Origin: Candidatus Zixiibacteriota bacterium
GTDB lineage: Bacteria; Zixibacteria; MSB-5A5; GN15; JAAZOE01
Assembly (NCBI GenBank): GCA_030668485.1
Contig: DAOUTW010000030.1
Location: forward strand, 1 to 50,742
Reading direction: 5' to 3'
Length of the DNA: 50,742 nucleotides
Part shown: one piece after another, positions 8,475 through 17,240 of the stretch
Position numbering within the stretch: the first letter of the stretch is position 1
Layout of the letters: the number at the start of each line of letters is the position of its first letter
Position numbers and translations under genes: made by a program
The notes under the pieces: generated by a model
Told to the model about the DNA's origin: nothing
Databases searched by the model: none
What the model saw: only the letters and a program-made list of their open reading frames with translations

Positions 8475-10025
8475 ATGTCGCTTGAAAAAAAATTAAGGGA
8501 AATCGAGGAAAAGCGAGCCGAGGCTCGGCTCGGCGGCGGGCAGAAAAGAATCGACGCTCAGCATGCCAAGGGCAAACTGACAGCACGCGAACGCCTGGAA
8601 CTCCTGCTCGATAGGGGCAGTTTCGAAGAGTTCGATATGTTTGTGTCGCATCGTAGCAGCGATTTCGGACTCGATAAAAAGAAATTCCTCGGCGATGGTG
8701 TGGTCACCGGCGTCGGCGCCATCGACGGACGGCAGGTGTTTGTTTTCTCGCAGGACTTCACAGTGTTCGGCGGATCGCTGTCGGAGGCTCATGCCGAAAA
8801 AATTTGCAAGATCATGGATATGGCGATGAAGGTCGGCGCACCGGTGATCGGCCTCAATGATTCGGGCGGCGCCCGGATTCAGGAGGGCGTCGTATCGCTG
8901 GGCGGATACGCCGATATTTTTCTGCGCAATACTCTGGCCTCGGGTGTCGTCCCGCAGATTTCGGTCATCCTCGGACCATGCGCCGGCGGCGCCGTATACA
9001 GCCCCGCGATTACCGATTTTACCATCATGGTCAAGGGGATCAGCCATATGTTCGTCACCGGTCCCAACGTGGTCAAAACGGTGACGCATGAGGATGTTTC
9101 ATCCGAAGAACTCGGCGGAGCGATGACGCATGCCACCAAATCGGGCGTGGCCCATTACGCTGCCGAAAACGAACCGGATGCGATCCGCTTCACGCGCGAA
9201 CTGCTCAGTTATATCCCGCTGAACAATATGCAGGACCCGCCCAATGTCCCGACCGATGATCCCGATGATCGCGAGGAGGAAAGTCTCAATTCAATCGTGC
9301 CGCTCAATCCGAACAAGCCATACGATATGAAAGATGTCATCACCCGAGTGGTCGATGACGGTCGTTTTCTGGAAGTCCATCCCGATTTCGCCATGAATAT
9401 TATCGTCGGATTCGCTCGCCTCGGCGGGCAGTCGATCGGCATCATCGCCAATCAACCGGCGGTGCTGGCCGGAGTACTCGATATCAATTCCTCGGCCAAA
9501 GCGGCGCGCTTTATCCGTTTCTGTGATTCGTTCAATATTCCGATTATCACTTTCGAAGATGTCCCCGGATTTCTGCCCGGCACCGATCAGGAACATAACG
9601 GTATTATCAAGCATGGTGCCATGCTGCTCTATGCCTATTGTGAAGCGACCGTGCCGAAAATAACGGTAATTACTCGCAAAGCATACGGCGGAGCATACGA
9701 CGTTATGAACTCCAAGCATGTGCGCGGCGACATGAACTATGCCTGGCCGACCGCTGAGATCGCCGTGATGGGACCCAAAGGAGCGGTGGAGATTATTTTC
9801 AAGAAGGAAATCGCTGCAGCCAAAGACAAACAGAAGGCGATTGACGAGAGGGTGGCCGAATTCACCGAAAAATTCGCCAATCCGTATATTGCCGCCGAGC
9901 GGGGATATATTGACGATATTATCGAACCGAAACGGACGAGGACGCGATTGATCAGCGCCCTGAGGATGTTGGAAAACAAAAAGGATTCCAACCCGCCCAA
10001 AAAACACGGGAATATACCGTTGTAA
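8475..10025 (+). CDS. pccB: acyl-CoA (propionyl-CoA) carboxylase, carboxyltransferase subunit
   Basis: Biotin-dependent carboxyltransferase (516 aa) with fused N- and C-terminal crotonase-like halves. Landmarks are [13 protein letters not shown] (126-138), the oxyanion-hole [11 protein letters not shown] (167-177), and DVPGFLPGT (362-370). The specificity residue in AYGGAYDVM is Asp409, which aligns by eye with Asp422 of Streptomyces PccB; Asp there favours propionyl-CoA over acetyl-CoA. It would make (S)-methylmalonyl-CoA together with the biotin carboxylase and carrier encoded next. A decarboxylase of the MmdA type is an alternative, but the biotin carboxylase gene argues for an ATP-driven carboxylase. 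Confidence 0.9.
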   Translation: MSLEKKLREIEEKRAEARLGGGQKRIDAQHAKGKLTARERLELLLDRGSFEEFDMFVSHRSSDFGLDKKKFLGDGVVTGVGAIDGRQVFVFSQDFTVFGGSLSEAHAEKICKIMDMAMKVGAPVIGLNDSGGARIQEGVVSLGGYADIFLRNTLASGVVPQISVILGPCAGGAVYSPAITDFTIMVKGISHMFVTGPNVVKTVTHEDVSSEELGGAMTHATKSGVAHYAAENEPDAIRFTRELLSYIPLNNMQDPPNVPTDDPDDREEESLNSIVPLNPNKPYDMKDVITRVVDDGRFLEVHPDFAMNIIVGFARLGGQSIGIIANQPAVLAGVLDINSSAKAARFIRFCDSFNIPIITFEDVPGFLPGTDQEHNGIIKHGAMLLYAYCEATVPKITVITRKAYGGAYDVMNSKHVRGDMNYAWPTAEIAVMGPKGAVEIIFKKEIAAAKDKQKAIDERVAEFTEKFANPYIAAERGYIDDIIEPKRTRTRLISALRMLENKKDSNPPKKHGNIPL

Positions 10026-10043
10026 GCGTAATTGTAATCGTAG

Positions 10044-10091
10044 GTCGAAACCCTTGCCGAAGGTCCCGAGTTTTACGAGGGAGGTTTCGAC
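10044..10091. repeat. intergenic inverted repeat
   Basis: GTCGAAACC (10044-10052) and GGTTTCGAC (10083-10091) form a perfect 9-bp inverted repeat with a 30-base centre, between pccB and the biotin carboxylase gene. There is no T-run, so it is more likely a repeat element or RNA-processing hairpin than a terminator. Confidence 0.5.
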
Positions 10092-10122
10092 AAACTTGCT
10101 GGAATGACGAGACATATAAAAT

Positions 10123-11643
10123 ATGACCGAAATTAAAAAAATATTGATCGCCAACCGGGGAGAAATCGCCGTAAGAATTATACGCGGATGCAGCGATGCC
10201 GGTATTACATCGGTGGCGGTTTACTCCGATCCGGACCGAACGGCATACCATGTCCGCGCAGCCGATGAGGCCTACCCGTTGCATGGCTCCACCTCCGCCG
10301 AATCATACCTGGTGCAGGAAAAGATAATCGAGGTTGCCAAAGAATGCGGCGCGCAAGCAATCCATCCCGGATACGGATTCCTGGCCGAAAACGCATCCTT
10401 TGCCGAGCTATGCGCCAAAAACGATATCATTTTCATTGGGCCGACTCCGGAAGTCATCAGCCTCCTCGGTGACAAACTCGAAGCCCGCCAGACAGCAATC
10501 AAAGCCGGCCTGCCGCTGGCTCCGGCGAGCACTCACGATATCGAAAATATCAATGGAGCCAAAGCCGATGCCGATAAAATCGGCTACCCGGTTCTGATCA
10601 AGGCGGCTGCCGGCGGAGGCGGTAAGGGAATGCGGATTGTCGAAAGCCCCGACGCTCTGGAAGCGGCCATCAAAACTGCAGCCTCGGAAGCGACCTCCGC
10701 CTTTGGTGACAAGCGGGTTTATATCGAAAAATATATTGCCCGGCCACGGCATATCGAAATCCAGATCATGGCCGACACGCACGGCAATGTCATCCATCTC
10801 GGCGAACGGGAATGTTCCATCCAGCGGCGCCATCAGAAAGTAATCGAGGAATCGCCCTCGCCGGTGGTCGATGATAAATTGCGAGCCCGGATGGGCGAAG
10901 CGGCGGTGGCAATCGCCCGCGAATCGGGCTATGTCGGAGCCGGAACGGTCGAATTTCTGGTCGATGAAACTCTCAATTTCTATTTCCTCGAAGTCAACAC
11001 CCGCTTGCAGGTCGAACATCCGGTGACCGAAATGGTAACCGGCATTGACCTGGTGCAGGAACAGTTCAAAGTCGCCGCGGGTGAGAAATTGACTATCACG
11101 CAGGAAGAGGTAAAGCAACGCGGCCATGCCATCGAATGCCGTATTTATGCCGAGGATGTCGCTGCCGGATTTATCCCTTCAACCGGCCATATGGCGGCGT
11201 ATCATGAGCCGTCGGGACCGGGAGTGCGAGTCGATTCCGGTTTTGTCTCCGGCGATGATATCCCCGTTTACTACGATCCGCTGATCGCCAAACTGGTCAC
11301 CTGGGGCAGCGACCGCCGTCAGGCGATTTGCCGGATGCTCCGGGCGCTGGATGAATACACGGTGCAAGGCGTGGAAACGACAATCCCATTCGAAGCGATG
11401 GTGATGGAAAATCAAAGTTTCATCGATGGCCGCCTGTCGACTCATTTTATTGCGGATGAATTCCCCGATCTGGCCGCGAGCATGATGCCGCCGGAAGAAG
11501 AGATGGAATTGTCAGCCATGGCCGCCGCGCTGATAGATTACCGGCGCAAATTCAAACTGGCCGGTATCGGCAACGAAAAGCAGCAAACCGCCGACGCGTG
11601 GAAATTGTCGGGACGGATCGATGGTCTGAGAAAGGTATGGTAA
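10123..11643 (+). CDS. biotin carboxylase subunit of acyl-CoA carboxylase
   Basis: ATP-grasp enzyme (506 aa) that carboxylates carrier-bound biotin with bicarbonate and ATP. The N-terminal pre-ATP-grasp domain begins ILIANRGEIAVRIIR (8-22). The glycine-rich ATP loop is GGGGKGM (164-170), and the active-site strand EVNTRLQVEHPVTE lies near residues 288-301. It ends shortly after the biotin carboxylase C domain, so the biotin carrier is not fused but encoded by the next gene, which starts one base after the stop codon. It is the catalytic partner of pccB in the same operon. Confidence 0.93.
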   Translation: MTEIKKILIANRGEIAVRIIRGCSDAGITSVAVYSDPDRTAYHVRAADEAYPLHGSTSAESYLVQEKIIEVAKECGAQAIHPGYGFLAENASFAELCAKNDIIFIGPTPEVISLLGDKLEARQTAIKAGLPLAPASTHDIENINGAKADADKIGYPVLIKAAAGGGGKGMRIVESPDALEAAIKTAASEATSAFGDKRVYIEKYIARPRHIEIQIMADTHGNVIHLGERECSIQRRHQKVIEESPSPVVDDKLRARMGEAAVAIARESGYVGAGTVEFLVDETLNFYFLEVNTRLQVEHPVTEMVTGIDLVQEQFKVAAGEKLTITQEEVKQRGHAIECRIYAEDVAAGFIPSTGHMAAYHEPSGPGVRVDSGFVSGDDIPVYYDPLIAKLVTWGSDRRQAICRMLRALDEYTVQGVETTIPFEAMVMENQSFIDGRLSTHFIADEFPDLAASMMPPEEEMELSAMAAALIDYRRKFKLAGIGNEKQQTADAWKLSGRIDGLRKVW

Positions 11644-11644
11644 G

Positions 11645-12148
11645 ATGAAGAAGGTCCAGGTCAACACCGCGGATAAAAATTACAAATTCGAATTGTGGCG
11701 CTCCAACGGCGACCTTTTTATCAAACGGAACGGCTCGCAGCATAAAGCCGATATCGTCCGGCTGAACAACAACCGATATTCCCTGATTATCGGCGGCCGT
11801 TCGCATGAAATCGGAGTCGAACATCTTCCCGATGGATACGCAATTTCACACGGAGCCCGGTCGGAAAATTTCCGGGTCGAAGATTATGAACTGGCCAAAA
11901 TCAAGAAAGCGGCCGGGATAAGCGACACCCAGGCGGTCAAAAATGTGGCGGCTCCGATGCCGGGCCTGATCGTCGATATTCAATGCGCCATCGGTGACGA
12001 GGTGACGAAAGGTCAGTCGCTTCTGGTCATGGAGGCGATGAAGATGGAAAACGATATCAAGTCGCCGTTGTCGGGGAAAATCAAGGCGATCAATATTTCC
12101 CCCAGGGAAAGTGTCGACAAAGGCCGGGTACTGGTCGAATTTGAATAG
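11645..12148 (+). CDS. biotin carrier subunit of acyl-CoA carboxylase
   Basis: A 167-residue carrier whose C-terminal 70 residues form the biotinyl domain. The biotinylated lysine is Lys133 in EAMKM, preceded by PMPGLIVDI (104-112). The first 90 residues form a beta-rich region resembling the domain that bridges biotin carboxylase and carrier in propionyl-CoA carboxylase alpha chains, so the gene pair looks like a split PccA. The start is one base from the biotin carboxylase stop, implying coupled translation. It is the last gene of the operon. Confidence 0.92.
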   Translation: MKKVQVNTADKNYKFELWRSNGDLFIKRNGSQHKADIVRLNNNRYSLIIGGRSHEIGVEHLPDGYAISHGARSENFRVEDYELAKIKKAAGISDTQAVKNVAAPMPGLIVDIQCAIGDEVTKGQSLLVMEAMKMENDIKSPLSGKIKAINISPRESVDKGRVLVEFE

Positions 12149-12161
12149 AAAAATCATTTTA

Positions 12162-12189
12162 TTGACTAAGGGAAAAAACCGATTATATT
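12162..12189 (+). promoter_or_regulatory. probable promoter of lipoprotein gene
   Basis: TTGACT (12162-12167) and TATATT (12184-12189) with a 16-bp spacer, about 75 bp before the lipoprotein ATG. Confidence 0.5.
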
Positions 12190-12265
12190 AATAGTCTGCC
12201 TTGCCGGAAACAATTGATCCGGCCGGGAGTAGAATGAGATAAAGAACGAAAGGTGTTGATTAGTC

Positions 12266-12787
12266 ATGTTTCAAAATCATAAAAGGCATGCTTTCGGTAT
12301 TGTTCTGACAATGCTGATGGTCCTGCCATTATTTGCCTGCCAGACCGAGCCGCCCGTCGACTCGACCGAAAGTCTCATAATCTCCAATACACAAGAGATG
12401 TTCACTCGAATTAAGGTCCGGGATTATGCCGTTATCTGGGAGAATGAATTTCCCTACATGCGCCAGGATTCACCGCTGGAGGAATATCTCGCCAACTCCT
12501 ATATGACGTGGTATAAACCTGATACGCTGGTGGCGGTACAGGTCGATTCAGCGACGCTCTTCGACGATTCCGCTTATATCCATATGATGCTGGAATGGAT
12601 CATGCCTGATAGCACTTTTAAGGTCGACACGATAAGGCTGCGCTGGCATTATTGCGACGACGAGTGGATCAAGCCGACCTTATCGATTCTGGACCGGCAA
12701 CTGGATTACGAGGATGAATTGCGGGTTTACTGGGAAGCGGTGAAACAAATGCAGGAGGACGAGGCAGAAGAGGATTCCGAAGAATAA
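12266..12787 (+). CDS. hypothetical lipoprotein
   Basis: A 173-residue predicted lipoprotein. The first 25 residues are a lipoprotein signal peptide with a lipobox ending in Cys25 (PLFAC). The mature part is acidic, has alternating aromatic and acidic residues, and ends in a highly acidic tail (about 160-173). No conserved domain is recognised. It has its own promoter and no evident functional link to the carboxylase operon upstream. The cell-envelope location implies a diderm or at least lipoprotein-processing organism. Confidence 0.75.
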   Translation: MFQNHKRHAFGIVLTMLMVLPLFACQTEPPVDSTESLIISNTQEMFTRIKVRDYAVIWENEFPYMRQDSPLEEYLANSYMTWYKPDTLVAVQVDSATLFDDSAYIHMMLEWIMPDSTFKVDTIRLRWHYCDDEWIKPTLSILDRQLDYEDELRVYWEAVKQMQEDEAEEDSEE

Positions 12788-12933
12788 CACCGGAATATGC
12801 CTCCCCATCCGTTGCGATTCAATAGAAATTTCTGTCGAACATTTTTCAAAATTTAATCTCAGGTGCCCCAGGTCTTTAGACCTTGTTGAAAAAGTAGTAG
12901 ATATCTCCCCCCATTTCTTGCGGTCACGCACGA
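12788..12933. other. intergenic, no feature seen
   Basis: Between the lipoprotein gene and the first repeat nothing gene-like or structured was recognised. Confidence 0.4.
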
Positions 12934-12962
12934 TGTCATTCCCGCGCAGGCGGGAATCCAGG
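12934..12962. repeat. dispersed palindromic repeat (family C)
   Basis: A 29-bp element with the palindromic core ATTCCCGCG/GCGGGAAT. It matches 28 of 29 bases with the copy at 34991-35019. Elements with this core are widespread in bacterial genomes and resemble the dRS3-type repeat of Neisseria in pattern. Confidence 0.75.
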
Positions 12963-12969
12963 CTTGACA

Positions 12970-12996
12970 ACTTGTACCCCACCTAAGCCCGTCTGC
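12970..12996. repeat. 27-bp direct repeat, left copy
   Basis: Identical over 27 bp to 16650-16676, about 3.7 kb away on the other side of the STAND gene. It begins ACTTGTACCCC and ends CCCGTCTGC. Confidence 0.8.
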
Positions 12997-13026
12997 CCCA
13001 GCATATACAATGGCAATCAATTCAAA

Positions 13027-13100
13027 TCATCCTCGCGACAGCATAAAAGTGGCCCTTGCCACCGGTCATCGCGAGGCCCGCTTGCGGGCCGTGGCGATCT
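13027..13100. repeat. family A repeat plus GC-rich hairpin
   Basis: TCATCCTCGCGACAGC followed by AAAAGTGGCCCTTGCCAC matches the elements upstream of the STAND gene. It is followed by a hairpin whose arms are ATCGCGAGGCCCGC and GCGGGCCGTGGCGAT with a short loop, ending 10 bp before the STAND stop codon on the opposite strand. Confidence 0.7.
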
Positions 13101-13109
13101 ATCGATTGA

Positions 13110-16100
13110 TTACCTACCGCCCTTGCCCTTCTTCCTTGCCTTCTTTACCTTCTCGGCCTCTTTCTCGGCTTTCAGCTTTTCAATGGCCGCAACGACATCA
13201 TCCTCCCATGGAAGTTTTTCATCTTTGTCCGGATCGTATGGCGGCAGATCGGGCTTCTCCACTCCGAGCCGCTCCAATAACTCGATAGTTTTATTCAGTT
13301 CGTAGCGACGGACATATGGTTCACCATCGGCCCATGCCCATTTATATGCGGCGAGTGCATGCTCTTTCGCCTGCTCATGATCGCCAATCGCAAGCCACAG
13401 TTCGGCGAGGAAGCGGTGAAACGGTTTTTTGACTTTTGCGAGTCGCTCTGCCTGCTGACATGCTTCCGGTAACTGACCAAGATGAAATTTGGCAAGGGCA
13501 AGTTGGGTTTCTGCATCCGCATCGGTTTGCCCAACTTCGCGGGCCATGCGCACCGCCTCGTTGAGGCTGGCAGCGGCGAGTTCATAATGCTTTTGTTCTA
13601 ATTGCCATTCCCCACGCAGTGCATGGAGTTGACGAATGATAATACGGGTTCTGCCGGCATTGGCAATTTGCTCAGTGTTGTCGAGGTGCGCTGTCTTTAG
13701 CTTACCCTGCTGGAAAAGAAATTTGGCGTAGCACCGCTCCGCCTCGCCGGGACGATACATGGAGCGTGGCCAATTGCGCCCCATAGGGTCTAGCAATCGC
13801 CACATCGTTTCGGCACTTTGCCATTGACCGGCCCGAACGAGGGAGTCAAAGCGAACCAACCGTGCGCGAAAGAGATCTACTTTCATAATCAACTGAGAGG
13901 CAAGGTCGAGTGCCTGTAGAATCCAGAAATCCGCTTTTGCCAGACTATTTTGGTCTCCGAGAGTTAAGGCGATATTGGATAAACGGATTCGCAGTTCATT
14001 CCAGTCCTCTTGTTGAAGTACAGCCTGCAGCGAGGCGCCAAAAGCTGATAATGCCTCATTGGATTGACCTGCATCATCTAAGGCGACGGCGGCAGAATTC
14101 ACCAGACTAGCTCTGTCGGTTGCTTTCAGATCATTCGGCAATGTGGCCCAGCCATGAGGGAAGAAAGGTTGCAGAAGGGACAAGGTTTCCGCAGGGGCCT
14201 CCAAATTAAACAACAATGCTATGTGCAAGTCATTACTATAGGCGTCATAGGCTTGCTGATGGCGGCCCATCTGAAGCAGAGTGCGGACAATATGCAGGCC
14301 ATCGCGGACGTCTTCGAGTGTTTCTGCTTCATCGTATGGGCTGTGAGCCCGCTGGGAGAAATGGTCGACCACGCGCTGCCCATAGCTTTCCATCTCCTCC
14401 TGTTCTAGCCCTCCAGCAGCGATACCACGTACAACCGGGTGTAAATCGTGGCGCTTGGATTGTGGATCGTATTGCAGCAAGCCACGTTGTTCCAGATCGC
14501 GGACAGTCTCCTGTAATTTCTTCGGGGCGGCAAGGAATTTCGGTGAATCCAAATGGGCTTTTAGGGCTTGTTCATAATCTTTTTGCTGTTGGATGGCGGC
14601 TTTGTAGTCCTTCCTGGCCTTCGCTTTTTCTTCATCGGACATTCTTCGCCATCTCCAACTTTCTTCTGGATTTTCAGGCTCTTCAACCTTCTCCGGCTCC
14701 GGTGGAAGATGAGGATTAAAGGCGCAAAGTGTGGGATAATCAACAGACTCAGATAATAGTGCCAGAGTTGAAAGAAGTTGCTTGCCTTTATCATCAATGG
14801 CATCCAGGGCGGCTTTGAGGATGTGGTTTCGTTTTTGTACGAGGTCTAGATCTGCGAGATTGAGTTGCCCGCCGCCATTGGGGTCGACAGCCCAAGCGTC
14901 GAAATTCCCCCGGTCGGGGAGGTAGTCAATGATAAGTCCTGCGAGGACACCAATGACGAGGGGATGGCAGTCACAGTGCGCTTTGAGGTAATCTTGGATA
15001 GCCTTGGAATCGCCAGAAACATTGCAGGCGTTAAATAATTTTTCAGCATCCGATGGGCGGAGACCTGGAAGAGAGTTGCGAACAACACCTTGGATCGGCT
15101 GATTGGAGGCATTGAGCAGAACATCGGGAGTAAGGCGGGAAGTTAGAAGGAGTTTCGAAGGTGAGGCTCCGGCAAGAGTGCGAAGTAGTTCGTCGTCCTC
15201 GGGATGGATGGCGGCGCATTGATCGCGATCGGCGATCTGGTCGGTGGCGGTATCCACATCCTCATCGGTAATCTGGGCCGCGTCGTAACGATGAAAGGCA
15301 ACGAGTACGCGTTCCAAACCATCGAATACGATCAGGTAGGGCTTGTCTTTGAGATGGTGGAGGAGCATATCACCAAGTTCAGGTGTTTTCTTCTTCTTAA
15401 AATCATCGAACGGCTGGCCGGTAATATAGGCTAGGGCGCGGGCACAGAAGTCGGCCATGATGGCGCCCTTCTCATAGAAGGAATACCAAAGGCGGCCCGC
15501 CCAATCATCACGGACCTTGGTTGCATGATTGTTCACCCACTCCCAAGTGAGGATGCTTTTGCCCGCGCCGCCAATTGCCTCGAACAAAAGAATTGGGTGG
15601 GAATCGGCAGGGGTAGCCCAATCATTCAAGGTATCAAGCTGAGCTTGGCGACCCAGGAATTTATGTGACCCGATATAAGGCGGCTCAGCATAAAACTCCG
15701 GAGGAGTCGGGATGGGATCGGATTCGGTTTCCTTGGTGACAGGTGCGGCTTGCTCATCGAGATATCGACGTAGTTCTCCTACGGCATGAATAGCTTCGTT
15801 CGTGAATTTCTCCAAACTGTCGAATTTGACATAGATGCGGCCTTCTTTAGCTCGCTTGCGAAACGCCTCGAGTTTTTTAACCTTTTCAGGGTCAACTTCG
15901 AAGTCTTCTCTTGTCCCTGGATGTTTATCTCCCATGACGAAAATTATTGTCGGCAAGCCAAGTTTTTGAGCTTCTTCAAACTCAAGACGGGTTATTGAGT
16001 ATGAGTCGGGATTACGCTCGGAGCATTCGGGAATATCTCCACAACGGTGGCTGATGAGCCCGATATAGGCGCTACTCTCATGAACCATGTTGAGGGAGGA

Positions 16101-16274
16101 AGAGATGACATCGTCGTCAGGTTTAACGACATAATCTTCCATCCCAATTGGGACGAGCTTTTCTTTTTGAAGTGCCTCCATCAATGCCTTCCGGTGTTTT
16201 TCTAAATCCTTGAAGGTACTGGAAACCATGACGCCCTTGAAACTGGCCGGTACAGGATTATTTTCTCGTGCCAT
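13110..16274 (-). CDS. DUF4062-STAND NTPase-TPR protein (defence-type)
   Basis: A 1054-residue multidomain protein. Residues 11-110 form a DUF4062 domain (VMVSSTFKDLEKHRKAL at 15-31), a TIR-like fold found at the N-terminus of signalling and conflict ATPases. A linker leads to an NB-ARC/NACHT-like P-loop NTPase with Walker A GGAGKS (235-240), Walker B LIVFDGLE (314-321) and a sensor stretch LLLTSR (about 374-379). From about 650 onward, helical TPR-like repeats form the likely ligand-sensing part, and the C-terminus is Lys-rich. This sensor-switch-effector architecture is shared with antiviral STAND (Avs-like) proteins, but no defence role is shown here. It is monocistronic, opposite in direction to its neighbours on the left, and embedded in repeats. 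AGGAA precedes the ATG. Confidence 0.85.
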   Translation of the reverse strand: MARENNPVPASFKGVMVSSTFKDLEKHRKALMEALQKEKLVPIGMEDYVVKPDDDVISSSLNMVHESSAYIGLISHRCGDIPECSERNPDSYSITRLEFEEAQKLGLPTIIFVMGDKHPGTREDFEVDPEKVKKLEAFRKRAKEGRIYVKFDSLEKFTNEAIHAVGELRRYLDEQAAPVTKETESDPIPTPPEFYAEPPYIGSHKFLGRQAQLDTLNDWATPADSHPILLFEAIGGAGKSILTWEWVNNHATKVRDDWAGRLWYSFYEKGAIMADFCARALAYITGQPFDDFKKKKTPELGDMLLHHLKDKPYLIVFDGLERVLVAFHRYDAAQITDEDVDTATDQIADRDQCAAIHPEDDELLRTLAGASPSKLLLTSRLTPDVLLNASNQPIQGVVRNSLPGLRPSDAEKLFNACNVSGDSKAIQDYLKAHCDCHPLVIGVLAGLIIDYLPDRGNFDAWAVDPNGGGQLNLADLDLVQKRNHILKAALDAIDDKGKQLLSTLALLSESVDYPTLCAFNPHLPPEPEKVEEPENPEESWRWRRMSDEEKAKARKDYKAAIQQQKDYEQALKAHLDSPKFLAAPKKLQETVRDLEQRGLLQYDPQSKRHDLHPVVRGIAAGGLEQEEMESYGQRVVDHFSQRAHSPYDEAETLEDVRDGLHIVRTLLQMGRHQQAYDAYSNDLHIALLFNLEAPAETLSLLQPFFPHGWATLPNDLKATDRASLVNSAAVALDDAGQSNEALSAFGASLQAVLQQEDWNELRIRLSNIALTLGDQNSLAKADFWILQALDLASQLIMKVDLFRARLVRFDSLVRAGQWQSAETMWRLLDPMGRNWPRSMYRPGEAERCYAKFLFQQGKLKTAHLDNTEQIANAGRTRIIIRQLHALRGEWQLEQKHYELAAASLNEAVRMAREVGQTDADAETQLALAKFHLGQLPEACQQAERLAKVKKPFHRFLAELWLAIGDHEQAKEHALAAYKWAWADGEPYVRRYELNKTIELLERLGVEKPDLPPYDPDKDEKLPWEDDVVAAIEKLKAEKEAEKVKKARKKGKGGR

Positions 16275-16346
16275 TATATATTCCTATATTTTGATGCGGT
16301 AATGACAATTTAAAATCGATATGCCAATTAGAATCCAGGGTTAGCT

Positions 16347-16383
16347 CCTCCTCGCGACAGCATAAAACAGGCTGTGCCTGCCA
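16347..16383. repeat. family A repeat copy
   Basis: TCCTCGCGACAGCATAAAA followed by a short GC-rich hairpin (CAGGC/GCCTG), about 75 bp upstream of the STAND start. Confidence 0.6.
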
Positions 16384-16486
16384 TAATGCCTTTCCCCTGT
16401 AACTGGATCAAGTTAAAGCAATTCCACCCCAAAATCAATGTAAATCCCGGCACGCCGGCTATTAGTGAAGCTTGTAGCTCCTGGTT

Positions 16487-16530
16487 TCGGTCATCCTCGC
16501 GACAGCCAAAGTGTGGTTCTGCCACTTCGC
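16487..16530. repeat. family A repeat copy
   Basis: GGTCATCCTCGCGACAGCC followed by AAGTGTGGTTCTGCCACTT, the same unit as the tandem array at 16751-16922. Confidence 0.75.
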
Positions 16531-16559
16531 CGGTTACCCGGGACCATTGCCCTGTGTGG

Positions 16560-16581
16560 CCCGGACCTCTGGTCCGGGTTT
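16560..16581. terminator. strong hairpin, terminator-like
   Basis: Perfect 8-bp stem CCCGGACC/GGTCCGGG with a TCT loop followed by TTT. No gene on the plus strand ends here, so its role is unclear; it may be part of the repeat mosaic. Confidence 0.4.
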
Positions 16582-16615
16582 CATGATAAGTCAAGAATTC
16601 TATTACATTACGCTG

Positions 16616-16700
16616 TTCATCCGCGCGACAGCCAAAAAGTGGCCCTGCCACTTGTACCCCACCTAAGCCCGTCTGCGGGCGCCAGGTGGGTTTATCTTTT
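16616..16700. repeat. family A copy joined to right 27-bp direct repeat and hairpin
   Basis: A family A unit (16616-16652) runs into the 27-bp sequence (16650-16676) that also lies at 12970-12996. Here the sequence continues into a hairpin, CCCACCT/AGGTGGG with inner CCCG/CGGG, followed by TTTATCTTTT. The left copy lacks the second arm. Confidence 0.75.
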
Positions 16701-16750
16701 GATCCTGAGACGCTTCCTCGCTAAATTAGTTTGTCTGAAACTCTGGGTCT

Positions 16751-16922
16751 CGGTCATCCTCGCGACAGCCAAAATGTGGCTTTGCCACTTCGGTCATCCT
16801 CGCAACAGCCAAAGTGTGGCTTTGCCACTTCGATCATCCTCGCGACATCCAAAGTGTGGTTCTACCACTTCGGTCATCCTCGCGACAGCATAAAACCGCC
16901 TTCTGGCGGCCCCTGCCACCTG
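16751..16922. repeat. tandem array of four 40-bp units
   Basis: Four consecutive units start at 16751, 16791, 16831 and 16871, an exact 40-bp period. Each begins CGGTCATCCTCGCGACAGCC or a one-to-two-base variant and contains a hairpin core AAGTGTGGCTTTGCCACTT. The fourth unit differs in its hairpin (CCGCC/GGCGG). There are no unique spacers, so this is not a CRISPR array. Confidence 0.85.
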
Positions 16923-17240
16923 CCTGCAAAAACAACGTTAAATCGCTGTTAATCCCGATGCCATCCTGTTAAGTGAACCTGAACGAGAAAGGTCTCTATA
17001 TGAAAGAAAGCATTAGAAATAACAGGCCGAATATGATCCCCATGGAGGATAGGCCCGGGAAATATACAAAAATGACGAAACAAAGCCATTTTATCGTTGT
17101 GCGGCAACAACATCGCCTTTTTTCAAAGCCATTTCAAAGCCATTATAAGCCATCTTAAGCCATTTTTCGGGCCATAAAATGGGTTTACGGGGGTATAAAT
17201 GGGTTTGATCTTCCCTGCAAATGGTAAAATATTCTCTGGA
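16923..17240. repeat. gene-poor stretch with short AAGCCAT repeats
   Basis: No supported gene. Between 17124 and 17168 the motif AAGCCAT recurs four times at 10-11 bp spacing, close to one helical turn, with another copy near 17089. A 61-codon frame crosses the area but has no recognisable product. The segment lies downstream of fdhD (minus strand). Confidence 0.45.

Noticed and set aside
16465-16893. 142-codon frame rich in HPRDSQ-like repeats upstream of the STAND gene
   Set aside because: It is a translation of the family A non-coding repeats; periodicity follows the 40-bp DNA units.
16751-16922. CRISPR array
   Set aside because: Period is regular, but the whole 40-bp unit repeats without unique spacers and no cas genes are nearby.
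16973-17158. Small 61-codon frame near fdhD
   Set aside because: No good start context, no recognisable product, and it runs into the short AAGCCAT repeats.
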